The position numbers and the translations under genes were made by a program. A stretch of 64,000 nt of DNA from Neurospora tetraspora (Eukaryota > Ascomycota > Sordariomycetes > Sordariales > Sordariaceae). Shown piece after piece: positions 1-10,333 of the stretch (its first letter is position 1; every line of letters starts with the position of its first letter). Under the pieces are notes generated by a model, which had not been told where the DNA came from, made no database searches, and saw nothing but the letters and a program-made list of their open reading frames with translations. The stretch covers positions 3,071,001 to 3,135,000 of the forward strand of contig NW_026944385.1 in assembly GCF_033439725.1 (NCBI RefSeq). Direction: 5' to 3'.

Positions 1-232
1 CCATCAGGGCGATGTGTGCGTAGATGGCGGTCTTGTGATCGGGATGGGCAAAGTATGTGAGAGGGTACTCTTCCTCCGGCCGGGGCTTGTCGGCATCAGT
101 CATTTCCATGCCCCCGTGGCCACCATGGCCGCCCTCACCACCGCCGTGCGCAAGGGCGGTCGGAACGAGCAGTCCCAAAACTGCGGCGCCAGCCAGCGCT
201 GCAAGCAGCGGCCTTGTAGTAACGGACTTCAT
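1..232 (-). CDS. DUF2427 / Ytp1-like membrane protein, N-terminal part (runs off the left edge)
   Basis: Partial gene. It opens at an ATG at 232 on the minus strand and stays open for 77 codons to the window edge. Residues 1-28 look like a signal peptide (Lys near the start, then a long Leu/Ala/Val stretch ending in TALA). A Gly/His-rich patch (HGGGEGGHGGHGG) follows, then an acidic spacer and the motif YFAHPDHKTAIYAHIALM. Fungal proteins with DUF2427, which precedes the Ytp1 domain, have this order: signal peptide, short polar segment, then a first membrane helix of cytochrome-b561-like type. That family assignment is from recall of the motif, not from a search. Function is not established; a multi-pass endomembrane or vacuolar protein is expected. 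The His/Gly patch could bind metal ions, but this is only an inference. The 3' part and any introns lie outside the window. Confidence 0.6.
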   Translation of the reverse strand, partial: MKSVTTRPLLAALAGAAVLGLLVPTALAHGGGEGGHGGHGGMEMTDADKPRPEEEYPLTYFAHPDHKTAIYAHIALM

Positions 233-562
233 CTGGTCAAAATCCGTCTAGTCTTCAGTCTGTACTTGGATCCGGGTAGTCGTTATGATGAGGTCAGAGT
301 GTCAAGATGGGATGAAGATTGGCACATTCAACCAGAGTGAGGTTGGTGAGGTGGTGATGGAGACGGTCAAGGATGAGCAGATAGGAAGCTGGCGGTCTTC
401 CTAATCTGCCGTGGTGGATATGAGAGATGGACAATGTAGACAAAGGCGAGTCGAGTGGTGGCTATCAAAACATGGACAGCAAACAGGGGGAGCTCCGGTG
501 TTTTATTGAGATCTCGGGATCGGAAGCGAAAAAGACGAGAAAGGAAAATACATGACGGTGAC

Positions 563-594
563 GAGAAGGATATATCTTGAGAAGGATATATCTT
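563..594. repeat. 16-bp perfect tandem duplication
   Basis: The unit GAGAAGGATATATCTT occurs twice back to back (563-578 and 579-594). It lies about 330 bp upstream of the start codon of the minus-strand DUF2427 gene, so it could touch that promoter. Confidence 0.8.
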
Positions 595-3500
595 GTCGCT
601 CCATGGAGACACCCCGTAGAAGGACAGGGAAGATTGCGCATGGTCAGGGTATGTGGTGGAGGCAGGGAGACAGGTAGGGATTGGTAATGTCGCCGGCCAA
701 GAGCGACGACAAGACCACGCGGTGCCATCCAAGACTTTCTTCCATTTTTTGCTCCCCACGTCGTCGAAAACACCACGGCACGGCGTCGAGTCAGATCCAT
801 CCTCCACAGAGCCGGCGCATCAGCCGACCCCGGAACCGTAGTAGGTAGTTGCTGCCCGGTTGCTGTTTTGGGAGGTTTGGTGATACACTAATGGTGTGCC
901 AATGGTACCTGACGGGCGGTTCATGGTACGTGATGAGTCTGAGGCCGTTGTTCCTGCCAGAAGATCCCGATCGTTGTTCGGGATCATGTTCGCGCCTCCG
1001 AGCTATCCGAAGCTTCAAAAGCTTTTTGCTAGCAGGTTGCTAGTACGTACCCTAGGTATTGTCAGGTAATGGCAGGCACCAGGCGGTAAAGTGTTGGTCG
1101 CTCCTCGCAGTCTCTCTGCAGCGAGAAACGTCACAAGCACATGAGTACCTGGACAGTCGCAGCAGACTGTGTGGGGCACGTCCCGGCAGAGCTCTCGCTC
1201 AGCTGCAGGCGGGCTTGGCGGGGCCTACGGGCAGCGAGCAGATCATGACGGGATTTGAAGATGGGGGCCAGCAGGTCTTGGGAATGGAAAGTTCACACGG
1301 CGATTCCACGGCTTTCACTCCAGTTTCCAAGGACTACAACACAGTATTTCCGATGGTGTAGGAGATCCGGTATCGAGAGTGCTTCGGAAGTTCATCCCAT
1401 CCTCGCCATTGGTTTCATGACCCTTTTCGCTGTCACCCACGGCCTCCTTTCAAAAGGGTTGCGCGGGTCAGCCCTTTTGGTCCACAACAATGCCGGAACC
1501 ACTCGGGCGAGGACGGATGGTGGCTTGCAAAGCTCCGGCGACCGCGGGCTCGGCGTCAACGCCGGAGGGTAACACGTAACAAACTGTTATCTACAAGTAT
1601 TTCCCGAGTAAGAATTCAACCTACAAAGCAGTCCGAGGTACGTAACACAAGCTTACGCTCGCACCACCACCCAATATGATATCGTACAAGCTGGCTGGAG
1701 GAGTGCAATTCTGCAAAGCTACGCTTATCTCAGGTGAGCATCCTTTGTCTACCAAAGCTACGTCGAACCTGGCGCTGCAAGTGTTTCACCAACAGACCAT
1801 CGGACGGCACCGAAACGGATTTATCTTTTGTCAGCAAGCGGAAATAACAAGTATCTATCAACACGTGTAGTAGAATCGGGAAGAAGCGTCCATCTGATCA
1901 TGCTGCAAAGGCCGAAACGACAATTCAATGGCTGTCATCACGCGAGGTCGCATGGAAAGTGGGGAACGCCATGTAGCACAAAAAGCCTCCAAGTCCCGTG
2001 GCCGCGCGTGGACAGCCACTGAGCGCCATGCTAAAACTCACATTACCCACCATTGATTTTTTTTTTTTTCTATGGATGTTGCCTGTTCAGGTTCTAGATG
2101 CCCCGCGTCTGCGCCCATTTTTGTTGTTTGTCGGGTCTCTCGGACTGTCGAGTCCCCCGAAGCTGATGTCGATCGAGATCTTTGATATCGCAGCCTTGTA
2201 AGTAAACTTTTCACAGAACGGACAGAATGCCCCGATGCCCAAGTTCCCTCTCATATCATCGCAAGGGTCTCTCCCCAGGAGTCCAGGAGTTCGAACGTCT
2301 CCAGTTCGTTTCACGAGAAATCAAACACTCTCCTCCCCCGCATCCGATCCGAACCTTTTTCCCCCTCACTTCCATTATTGCCATGTCCCGGAGCTATCGT
2401 TGTCCTTAAGTCCGCGCCGTAACTGTCACGGTCCACGGAATCGTGAACTGGCTTCGGCTTTTGGGACTTTTGGGCAACGAAACCTTCACCGGATCTCACC
2501 AACCCTGTCATCCTCCTGCACGGCACTGCACTGTGATAACTCCACTCACCTGCTGCACACTCGGCAAGGCTACCCAGCATCGCTTAAAATCCCAACCTGC
2601 TGTTTTTTGTTTTTTGTTTTATATCCGTTGGCTCGTTCACAAATCCCTTCTTTCGAATCGTACGAAGATGGCTTCCCATGATCCAAACAAGACCGTTACA
2701 TATCATCCGATTGCCAGTATCTACCCCGCATACGCATTCGATCCCTTTCGGAAAGCAAGGGACCTGAGCTGCCACTCTGCCAGTTATGCACATCTTGGCG
2801 ATGCATAACGGATGACATAAGACGTGACAGACGTCAAACGCTTATCCCATCTCATAACTCCCATGGTCACTGTTAATGATAGGGCGCGAACATGTTTCCC
2901 TTCTCGTCGAGTTGTCTGCCGCTTACATATCGGAGGTTGGGAGGGATTGTTTCCGCCAGACAGCAGTCATCTCTGACCGAACTAATTGGTCAGTCTCATG
3001 ATTGGTGTGGTCCCTGGATCGCCGCGACGGTACCTGTCAACGTGCGAGAAGCCAACCGCATGGGCACTGTCCTCTAGCGTGGTCTTCACAATCCGTGGAT
3101 TGTTTTTCTCTTTATCCACCAACTTGCAATCCACATGGGCGGACGTCCCGGACGACGTGTGAAGAAAACTTTTTTTTTTCTTCCTCCATCCCGCGATGTG
3201 GGGACGACCCGAGATCGTGCCATGGCTCGCATTGAAAGTAAAAGACATCACGACTTCGCGAAAGCGGTAATCGACTCGGAACACTTACACAATACACAGC
3301 ACTGATCGACGTTGAATCAGCTGGTCATAGATCCGCTCATCAATCACATGTTACCAAAATTTCTAAGCGGTTTCATCACGTCGCAGAACAGTTTCTACAC
3401 GTAGTACTGTAGGTTTTCGTTTCACCCGACCCGAAACGTAGAACACCTCTGAGAGGGCAGAAGTGGAATCCACTAACGGCCGGGCCGGAGCGGTCCTCTA

Positions 3501-4403
3501 TGCTCGGGGTGGGGCATCCCGGCTCTCGGTGCGCGACGGCACGACGGGGATCCATATTGGAGCGCAAAAAGACGGGAACCCAACCCGTCCAGGTACTGTT
3601 GCAGAAATTCGGTGAGACCGCATCGCCGGGATCCATAGAGTGCCGATGAGCCAGCCCTGTGTCCCCCTCCCGAGAGCCAAACCACAACACAGTTGGCACC
3701 GATTTTGAGTTCCTACCTCCCAAGCCTACCTAGGTAGCTACGAAATGTGTTTTTCGGCATTGAAAGCCGTCCCAGACTTGGCGGTCGTCGCTTGTCATCT
3801 GAGGCTCTGCTCCCGCAGTGAAAAGCGAGCTAAAGCACCCATTCAGCTCCGTCACAGACTGACGTCACGGGCACGCTAGGGCTGAAAAAGAGTTGTGGTT
3901 TTGTTACTGTACAGTATTGCACATCACTGCACTCAATAGGACTGCACATCAACTGCACACCCACTCGCTGTACATACTGCAGCACGTATTCCATCCACAC
4001 CAGACGCCATTCAAAAACGTGCATTGCACGCGAACCGCGCAGACAATCGTTTCCCACGCTCCAGCCAGGCACGGGAGGTACGGGTACCTATGCCTTGAAT
4101 CCAGTATGCCGGACTGGACTGGACCGGGCCGCTTCGGTTCGGGTCGACCGGATGCTGGCAACACAACCTAAGATCCGTACAAAAACCGGAACCTCGTCAG
4201 GCGAACTCGGTGTTCACAAACCGGCGCGGCCAGTCGTTAGTCCATTGCACCCGGCATCCTGTTAAGGCTACTGGCGATCATTATGTACCCGAAGAGATTC
4301 GAGCGCAATGCGCATCACATTCGCGGCTCCGGGAAGAGGGCGAAGCGACAAGCGACGAACGGCACCAGATATCCGACCCCGGGAGCCCGGTTTCTACTTC
4401 ACC

Positions 4404-4428
4404 CATCATCATCATCATCATCATCATC
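4404..4428. repeat. (CAT)n microsatellite
   Basis: About eight CAT units in a row, just downstream (3' side) of the lactamase-like gene on the minus strand. Confidence 0.9.
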
Positions 4429-4505
4429 CTCATATATCATGCGTAAACCAGCCCATGGACCGGCCGGCTGATTCCCCCCATGAATGACACCGAGAACCTT
4501 TCGTT

Positions 4506-5573
4506 TCACAAGGCCGATCGATCAATCAGCCGCCATCTATCACCACCACCAGCAGTCGTCACCTTCCCTTCCTTTCTCAGTTTATGAAGGATCTGCGTCA
4601 CCCCTCCAGCAGCCGGTATATGCAACGTTTCCGGCACGCCCTGGTAAATAATCTTGACAAGTTCCATCGGCGTCCATCCATCGCCATCATCCTCCTTGGC
4701 AGTAAACGCGCGCAACGTCTCGATCACCTGTTCCTCCCTCTGCTGCCGATGCCGGATATACTCGACAATCTTTGCCGGCCCGTCCTCCACCACCGGTCCG
4801 TGGCCCGGATATCCCTTCCCTTTAAACAGCCCCCTCATGCGCTCGAGACTGTCCAGGTACGTCCCCAGATCCTCGTACACGGCCGTCCCGTGCCCCAGCA
4901 CGTTGTCGCCCGTGAAGAGCGCGTCCTCCTCGGCCAGGTGGAGAACCATGTGATCGACCGTGTGGCCGGGGGTGTGCACCGCTTTCAGCGTGGCGCCCTC
5001 TACGCTGAACTCTTGTCCGTCTTCGATGGGAAGTAGTGTTTCGGTGCCGATTTGCTCAAGAGACACGGGGCTGCCGTGGTGGCCTGGTAGGTAGGTGGGT
5101 TGGTTCTTGTAGACTTTGATGTTGCTGTTCCAGTCGAGCAGGTGCCGGATCCCGCCCGTGTGGTCGTGGTGCCAGTGGGTGATGATGGCGGCTGATAGGT
5201 GAGCCTTTTCCTCGGCGAGGGTCCGTTGTAGGGCGGATATCCAGGAGCGCTCGCCGGCGCCTGAGTCGATGAGGAGACGCTGCGGGCCGGTGCCGACTAG
5301 GTAGGTGTTGGTTCCCTGGAGTGTGAATTTGCCGGGGTTGCCGCCTAGGATGCGGATAACGGCCGGGCTGAGGCGGGTGACTTCGGGGAGGGGGATAATT
5401 GGTGGTTTGGCTGCTGATGAAGACATTGTTATGGTGCGGCTGGGCTTGTAGTATCTGGCCAGATATGGGATTTTGCAAAGGTGAGATAGCCGTGGATTGG
5501 ATGATGATGATGATTCCTGACACGATAAACGTCTGGTAGAGAGTTCCAGGAGCCGGAAGGGAGGTGAGGACAT
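4506..5573 (-). CDS. LACTB2-type metallo-beta-lactamase fold hydrolase / endoribonuclease-like
   Basis: Single-exon 355-residue protein of the metallo-beta-lactamase superfamily, LACTB2 branch. Visible signatures: LQGTNTYLVGTG near residue 85, LIDSGAG near 101, the metal-binding HWHHDH at 133-138, HTPGH near 200, FTGDN near 218, and YPGHGP near 255. A C-terminal winged-helix-like region follows. In this family the His/Asp residues bind two zinc ions; human LACTB2 is a mitochondrial single-strand RNA endonuclease, and fungal relatives also include polyketide thioesterase-type hydrolases. No polyketide synthase is adjacent, so a general LACTB2 role is likelier. Two starts are possible: the Met at 5573 adds a basic, Ser-rich, mitochondrial-type leader, and Met50 (5426) opens directly on the conserved domain; I kept the longer. 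The promoter is compressed to 128 bp before the end of a RIP-mutated transposon. Confidence 0.88.
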   Translation of the reverse strand: MSSPPFRLLELSTRRLSCQESSSSSNPRLSHLCKIPYLARYYKPSRTITMSSSAAKPPIIPLPEVTRLSPAVIRILGGNPGKFTLQGTNTYLVGTGPQRLLIDSGAGERSWISALQRTLAEEKAHLSAAIITHWHHDHTGGIRHLLDWNSNIKVYKNQPTYLPGHHGSPVSLEQIGTETLLPIEDGQEFSVEGATLKAVHTPGHTVDHMVLHLAEEDALFTGDNVLGHGTAVYEDLGTYLDSLERMRGLFKGKGYPGHGPVVEDGPAKIVEYIRHRQQREEQVIETLRAFTAKEDDGDGWTPMELVKIIYQGVPETLHIPAAGGVTQILHKLRKEGKVTTAGGGDRWRLIDRSAL

Positions 5574-5701
5574 CCGGAACTAGGAGTAGTACGGGCACCA
5601 AACGAATGACACACGGGGGATAACGTGTGATATAGCTAAGCAAAGGTTTGTGAGAAGTAGTGAAGAATGATGACTGTGTAATTAGTTCCGGATACGTTAT
5701 A

Positions 5702-5766
5702 CCGCAAAGACTCGGGGCGTTGATTTTTAGGTTCCAAGGAAATCAGGTATAATCTGTAAGCATACT
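5702..5766 (+). repeat. Left terminal inverted repeat of the DNA transposon
   Basis: Starts CCGCAAAGACTCGGGG. The outermost 46 bases are identical to the reverse complement of the right end. The inner 19 bases carry four transition differences. Confidence 0.88.
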
Positions 5767-8700
5767 GCCCGAATATGTGCATTTTATGCCCGCAAAAAAG
5801 AGTGGGGGAGTCGTATTGCCACCCCGGAGGATTGTAAATTCGATTTTTCTAGTGTCCTGTCTTTTCCCCTGTTTTTTTCCCCTTGTCTTTTCATTCTCCC
5901 CTATAACCTTCCCCTGCAATTAAATCCCAGCAATCTAGCTATGGCAAAGACGAAGTTGATTCTTAGCGATATCGATCTCTTATATAAGTAAATAAACCCT
6001 TAGTATTAAAGTTATCTTTTTCTCTCTCTCTTATTCTCTCTCTCTCTCTTTAATTCCTTTATTAATTCGCTTACTTACCCTATTTATAAACATTACTGAC
6101 GATTACCTTAATTCCCAATAGTTCGTTAAGCGGATTAAATACGTTGTCGTCCCGCGAATACCTTCATCTCTTAACGTTGTAAAAGGCCTTACCTTTATAA
6201 ATATAATTTAGAAGCGTACTTATTTTGGTTGGGTTCGTAATAGAAATTGTAAAAAGATTGAATTCGAAGTTATATTTAAGGGTATTAGTAATATTTATTA
6301 TTATATAATTGAATTGGGTAAACATTGGTATAAATAGGATAACCGCCTTGAGGTGGTTTGTTGGTGGTAGGAGGTTAAGGGTGTTGTTTATATATATATT
6401 AATATTGTTAAATATATTAACGACGTTATTTCTTTTAACGACGACGAGGTTAGTGATGGAACTATTATTTAAACTACTAGTTACTAGTATTGTTCGTTAT
6501 ATTATTTTAACCGTTGGATAAAGCTATTTTTATTCCTTAATATTAGCAAGTTATATTATTTATATTAATCTTTTAATTTAGCCTTTTTAAATTACTTATA
6601 CTTAGACTTCGCCTTCTTTTTTATTTATAATTCGAAGGTAATACTATCGTTTTTAATAATGGGGATAATTTTAAAATTATTAATACTAACGGTGATATTA
6701 ATAGCATTCTCCTAATTACGTCAGTCGATAGTTGCCCGGTCGATTTTTTTAATATTAATAAAATGATTTTCGCTATTATTTAGAAAGATGGATATATTAT
6801 TATTTTTAAAAGATTTGATAACTATAGCCTTTTTATTAAATTATAAAGTATTTTAATACTTTAAAACAATATAAATAATTATAACCTTCTTATCGGTAAT
6901 GGATTATTATTTACTTAAGTTTTCTTCTTTTTAGTTTTTTATTACTAATTTTGTCTCTTTTCTTAATATCTTTTTAAACGACGAGTTAATTATTATATTA
7001 AGAGGTTGGAGAAGGCTAGTAAAGTTATTAGGGATTATAACTAATACTACTTTATAAAGTGTTTCGTCCTTAAATTTGTTACGCATTTGCTAAGTATTAT
7101 AAAATGGGTATATATTTATAATTAGGAAGAGTTTTTGCTTAATATTATTTTTAATAATAGGAGTGAGCTTATTATTAAATTAATTAATTAATAATTGTTC
7201 GTTCTAATACGTTGCCTTATTGAATTATACTTCTATATTTTGGGTACAGAGGGTTTTCTCCTTTATAATCTTATTAAATGTATCTTTTCTATAGAAAATA
7301 ATAATCGGTTTAAAACGATTAATCTTATTTATAAAGATATATAGAATAAGAGTAGTTTACCGCTTGCTCTATCTATTATAATTAGTCTTGCTTATTATTA
7401 ATTTGCTTCTTTTTATTAAGTATATATAATTATTAAAATATTCGAACAGGAGGGGGACTTCGTTAAAGTTTATAATATAATTAGAAAGAAATTTTATGCT
7501 TATGCTAAGTATAATAGGTTAATTATTAAATTTAATAAACTTATAGGTCAAATTAGTTAGCCTCCAATAATTTCTAAGTTTTTTCCAATAATCTTTAGGT
7601 TTTTCCTAGTGAATTTTTCTATGGAGAAATAGAGAGGAGAAATAGAGATGTGAAGAAAAGGATATAGATATATTAATATATTGATATATGAATTTATTTT
7701 AAGAACGAGCTAATTTTAGTAAATAATTTAATTGGTAGTCATTAGGCTTAGTAAATAATCCTTTTGTACGCTATATAATAACGTAATAGGAAGTTTTTAA
7801 ATTAGCTACGAGAAAAGGAGAAATTTTATTAACGTACTTGATCCGGATAAATTATACGAAATAAAGTAGTTGATTCTCGGCGGAACTATATTATTGTAAT
7901 TAGAATATTCTTTTATTTAGTATATTAAAACTTTTTATATAATTAGTATTTAAGCTTTGGCTATAGAATTTTACTATTTCGATTGATATAGAGCAGTATT
8001 TTTTCTCGTTCTTCCTATTATTATTATATAGTAAGACTTAGTATTTTGAAATAGACAGCAACCTTATGTACATAAATATTACGGTAGCTATCGATAGGAT
8101 AAGCTTTATTATATTAGTAGGCGCTATAACGACGGCGGCGGCGTTATTATTATTATTCAATAATATTACCCTCCTTGTTAGTAATAAGTATTTTAATTTG
8201 TATTAAGTACGTTAATACCTACTCTAGCCGTTAGTATTGTACTCCTTAGTTTTTACCCTACTACGATATAACTTTATTAATCTGGATTTTGATTTCGTTA
8301 GTATAGTGCTGGTATACTTTACTCTTAGGTTTTTTCTTATTATACTTCCCTTTTATAACTTTGTTGTTGTACGACTTTGGTTTGAGATTAGGGCGTTATT
8401 TAGCGCGTTTTTAATTCGATAGAGGAGGAAGAAGTAGAGGAGGTGGAAGTATTGGAAGTATTAGGGGAGTTGGAAGTACCCGAGCTCGTTATACTCGTTA
8501 TATTAGTTATATTAGGGGTGTTGGGAGAGTTGGGAGTGTTTGAGATGTTTGAGGCTTAAATTCTTATTTGAGCTATCTCTTATTATTATTTAGATAGAAT
8601 GTCCCAACGCGTAGATTTATCTTTTAATACGTTTAATACTAAGAAAGTATTACAATTATTGACGACGATAAGTTTTATATAGGGTAAAAGAATAAGTGGA

Positions 8701-8800
8701 AGTTATAGGGCAAGTTATAGGGTAAAAGAAAAGGCATTGGAGGGTGGGGATATTTAAAATTACCATATTGCATATAATTTCTGGCGGGTATGAATATTAT

Positions 8801-8865
8801 AGTATACTTACAGACCATGCCTGATTTCCTTGGAACCTAAAAATCAACGCCCCGAGTCTTTGCGG
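8801..8865 (-). repeat. Right terminal inverted repeat of the DNA transposon
   Basis: Reverse complement of the left end, finishing CCCCGAGTCTTTGCGG and followed by the TA duplication. At the differing positions this copy sometimes keeps the C/G state and sometimes has the T state, so both ends were mutated independently. Confidence 0.88.
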
Positions 8866-8867
8866 TA

Positions 8868-10333
8868 CGTTTGGTGTGAAACACGGTGCAGTGGATATTG
8901 CGTCCTGGTGAGGCGGGAGTACTGCGTAGAGAGCTAACGGACTGCGGGGTACTGCCGAGCCGAGCTGTCGGCAATGATACCATCGCACACAATCAAAGTC
9001 CAGCTACCGCCCGGCTCAAGCACCGGAGATCACTTGGCAGATCGGCCAGATGAGCCGGGCTCGGGATGGATGGTTTGCTGGCCGGGCCCGCCAAGTTCAA
9101 GTCCGGTAATTTGGGTATACTTGTAAGAACGTGTTGTAAGTTGTAGCCATAAGAATCTCTTTTCTGTTGATACTAGGTCTTTCAGGAATCTAACCCGCTT
9201 GATGGTGTTTGCGTGCTTGTAAGAGTTGCTCCATTCTTTTGAGTCCCTTGGTTGTAAATAATGTGTTTAGAAACTGTTTCAACAGTTTGCTATCTGCGTG
9301 GATCTCGCCATGACGGGAGCATTTACATACAGCCGCATCATCGGTCACGAATTGTACAGACGATAGAGGATGGATGTGCTGCCAACCCTTTGGACAATGG
9401 CCTAAACCAGAGGCCAGAACACGTTACCACATGGAAAGGAATGAAGTATGGAAGAGAACCAAATCAGCTTCGAGGAAGTATTGATTCTCCAAAGTTTGGT
9501 TCTCATTTGACGGTAGCTCGCCTGGGTTGAGGATGGCTCATGGTGGAGGTTCCTTTGTGAATGCAGGCATGGCAGTCACCTCGGTCGAGATGTAGAGGTC
9601 TCAGGTACCTCTGTAGCTCTGGTAGGCTGCGGGCCAATCAGAAACAACAGTTACCTACCTTAGTGCGTTGAAAAGTTCCACCCGTTATCCCCTTTCTTGT
9701 TATCGATAAGCCTTGCGTAGCGTCCGATAAGCCGTTCAAGTCGCTGCAAGTGCGGTTGGCGTCCATTGATGTTGACGCCGCGGGAATCGGATGGAGATTC
9801 TAACCCCGAACAACTTAAAAGCAATCTTGCTACAAGAGAACCAACACAACCAGAGCAGAACTCTGTTACTGCGGGCTCCGTACACGTTACTTTCATAGAC
9901 GGTAGGATATCTCTTACAGAAATCACCAGCAAATATTGCCAATTGAGGAGGCGCGACAGTTTGACGTGCACGCGGCTAACAAGTCCTCTTATTCCAGGGC
10001 ACTTAGACCGAACCGCCGGAACCCGTGCTTTTCCCCGAACAGAACGCGATTTGCCGACCTCGCCACGACGCTTACAAGCCATCTCGACTGTATAGAAAGG
10101 CCAGGCTGAAAAGAGCCAATTCTCCAGCTGAACTCACCCACCGTTTCGAATCTTACGAGCCGAAAGTCCAGGGACATTATCCGAAGCGTCGAAAGCAACA
10201 CTCGCCCTCGTTGCTAAACCGGTCACGGACCGCCCCAACGACTGCGGATTCGACACAGTTCCTCTCCTTCAGAAACACTAGCACACACGGGCTTCACATT
10301 TGGAGCTTTCTACGAGCGAACGGTCACATCACC
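8868..10333. other. Intergenic region upstream of the ubp8-like gene
   Basis: Base composition returns to normal right at the transposon end. No gene is supported. The last 500-600 bp before 10334 is the promoter and leader of the ubiquitin protease. An open frame there reads into the coding start, but it has no conserved content, and the first good initiator is the CACC-ATG at 10334. Confidence 0.55.

Larger units (their letters stand above)
233..4505. other. Gene-poor stretch, no supported gene
   Basis: Over 4 kb of ordinary base composition, so not RIP-mutated. Open frames are short, overlap on both strands, and show no recognisable domain or coherent splice pattern. The left end should hold the promoter and 5' leader of the DUF2427 gene at 1-232. 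Homopolymer T tracts occur near 2057-2070 and 3170, and short simple repeats are present. The right end faces the 3' end of the lactamase-like gene. A non-coding RNA or long leader is possible, but nothing in the sequence shows it. Confidence 0.5.
5702..8865. mobile_element. RIP-degraded DNA transposon with 65-bp terminal inverted repeats and TA duplication
   Basis: A 3164-bp AT-rich block is bounded by inverted repeats 5702-5766 and 8801-8865 that match at about 61 of 65 positions. The dinucleotide TA flanks both ends (5700-5701 and 8866-8867), as with Tc1/mariner-superfamily (pogo/Fot1-like) insertions. The four mismatches between the ends are all C/T or G/A, in RIP-type contexts. The interior has no usable frame and is full of TAA/TAG. 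A Glu/Val/Leu-rich run is readable on the plus strand around 8420-8560, but no transposase motif (DDD/DDE) could be identified, so the superfamily rests on the TA duplication and the structure alone. The element is certainly dead. Confidence 0.8.

Noticed and set aside
14-340. Plus-strand open frames over the first 340 bases
   Set aside because: They are the opposite-strand shadow of the signal-peptide protein on the minus strand, which has a clear start and secretory leader.
8237-8422. AT-rich open frame of 61 codons in the DNA transposon
   Set aside because: Chance opening in RIP-type DNA, hydrophobic low-complexity, no homology visible.
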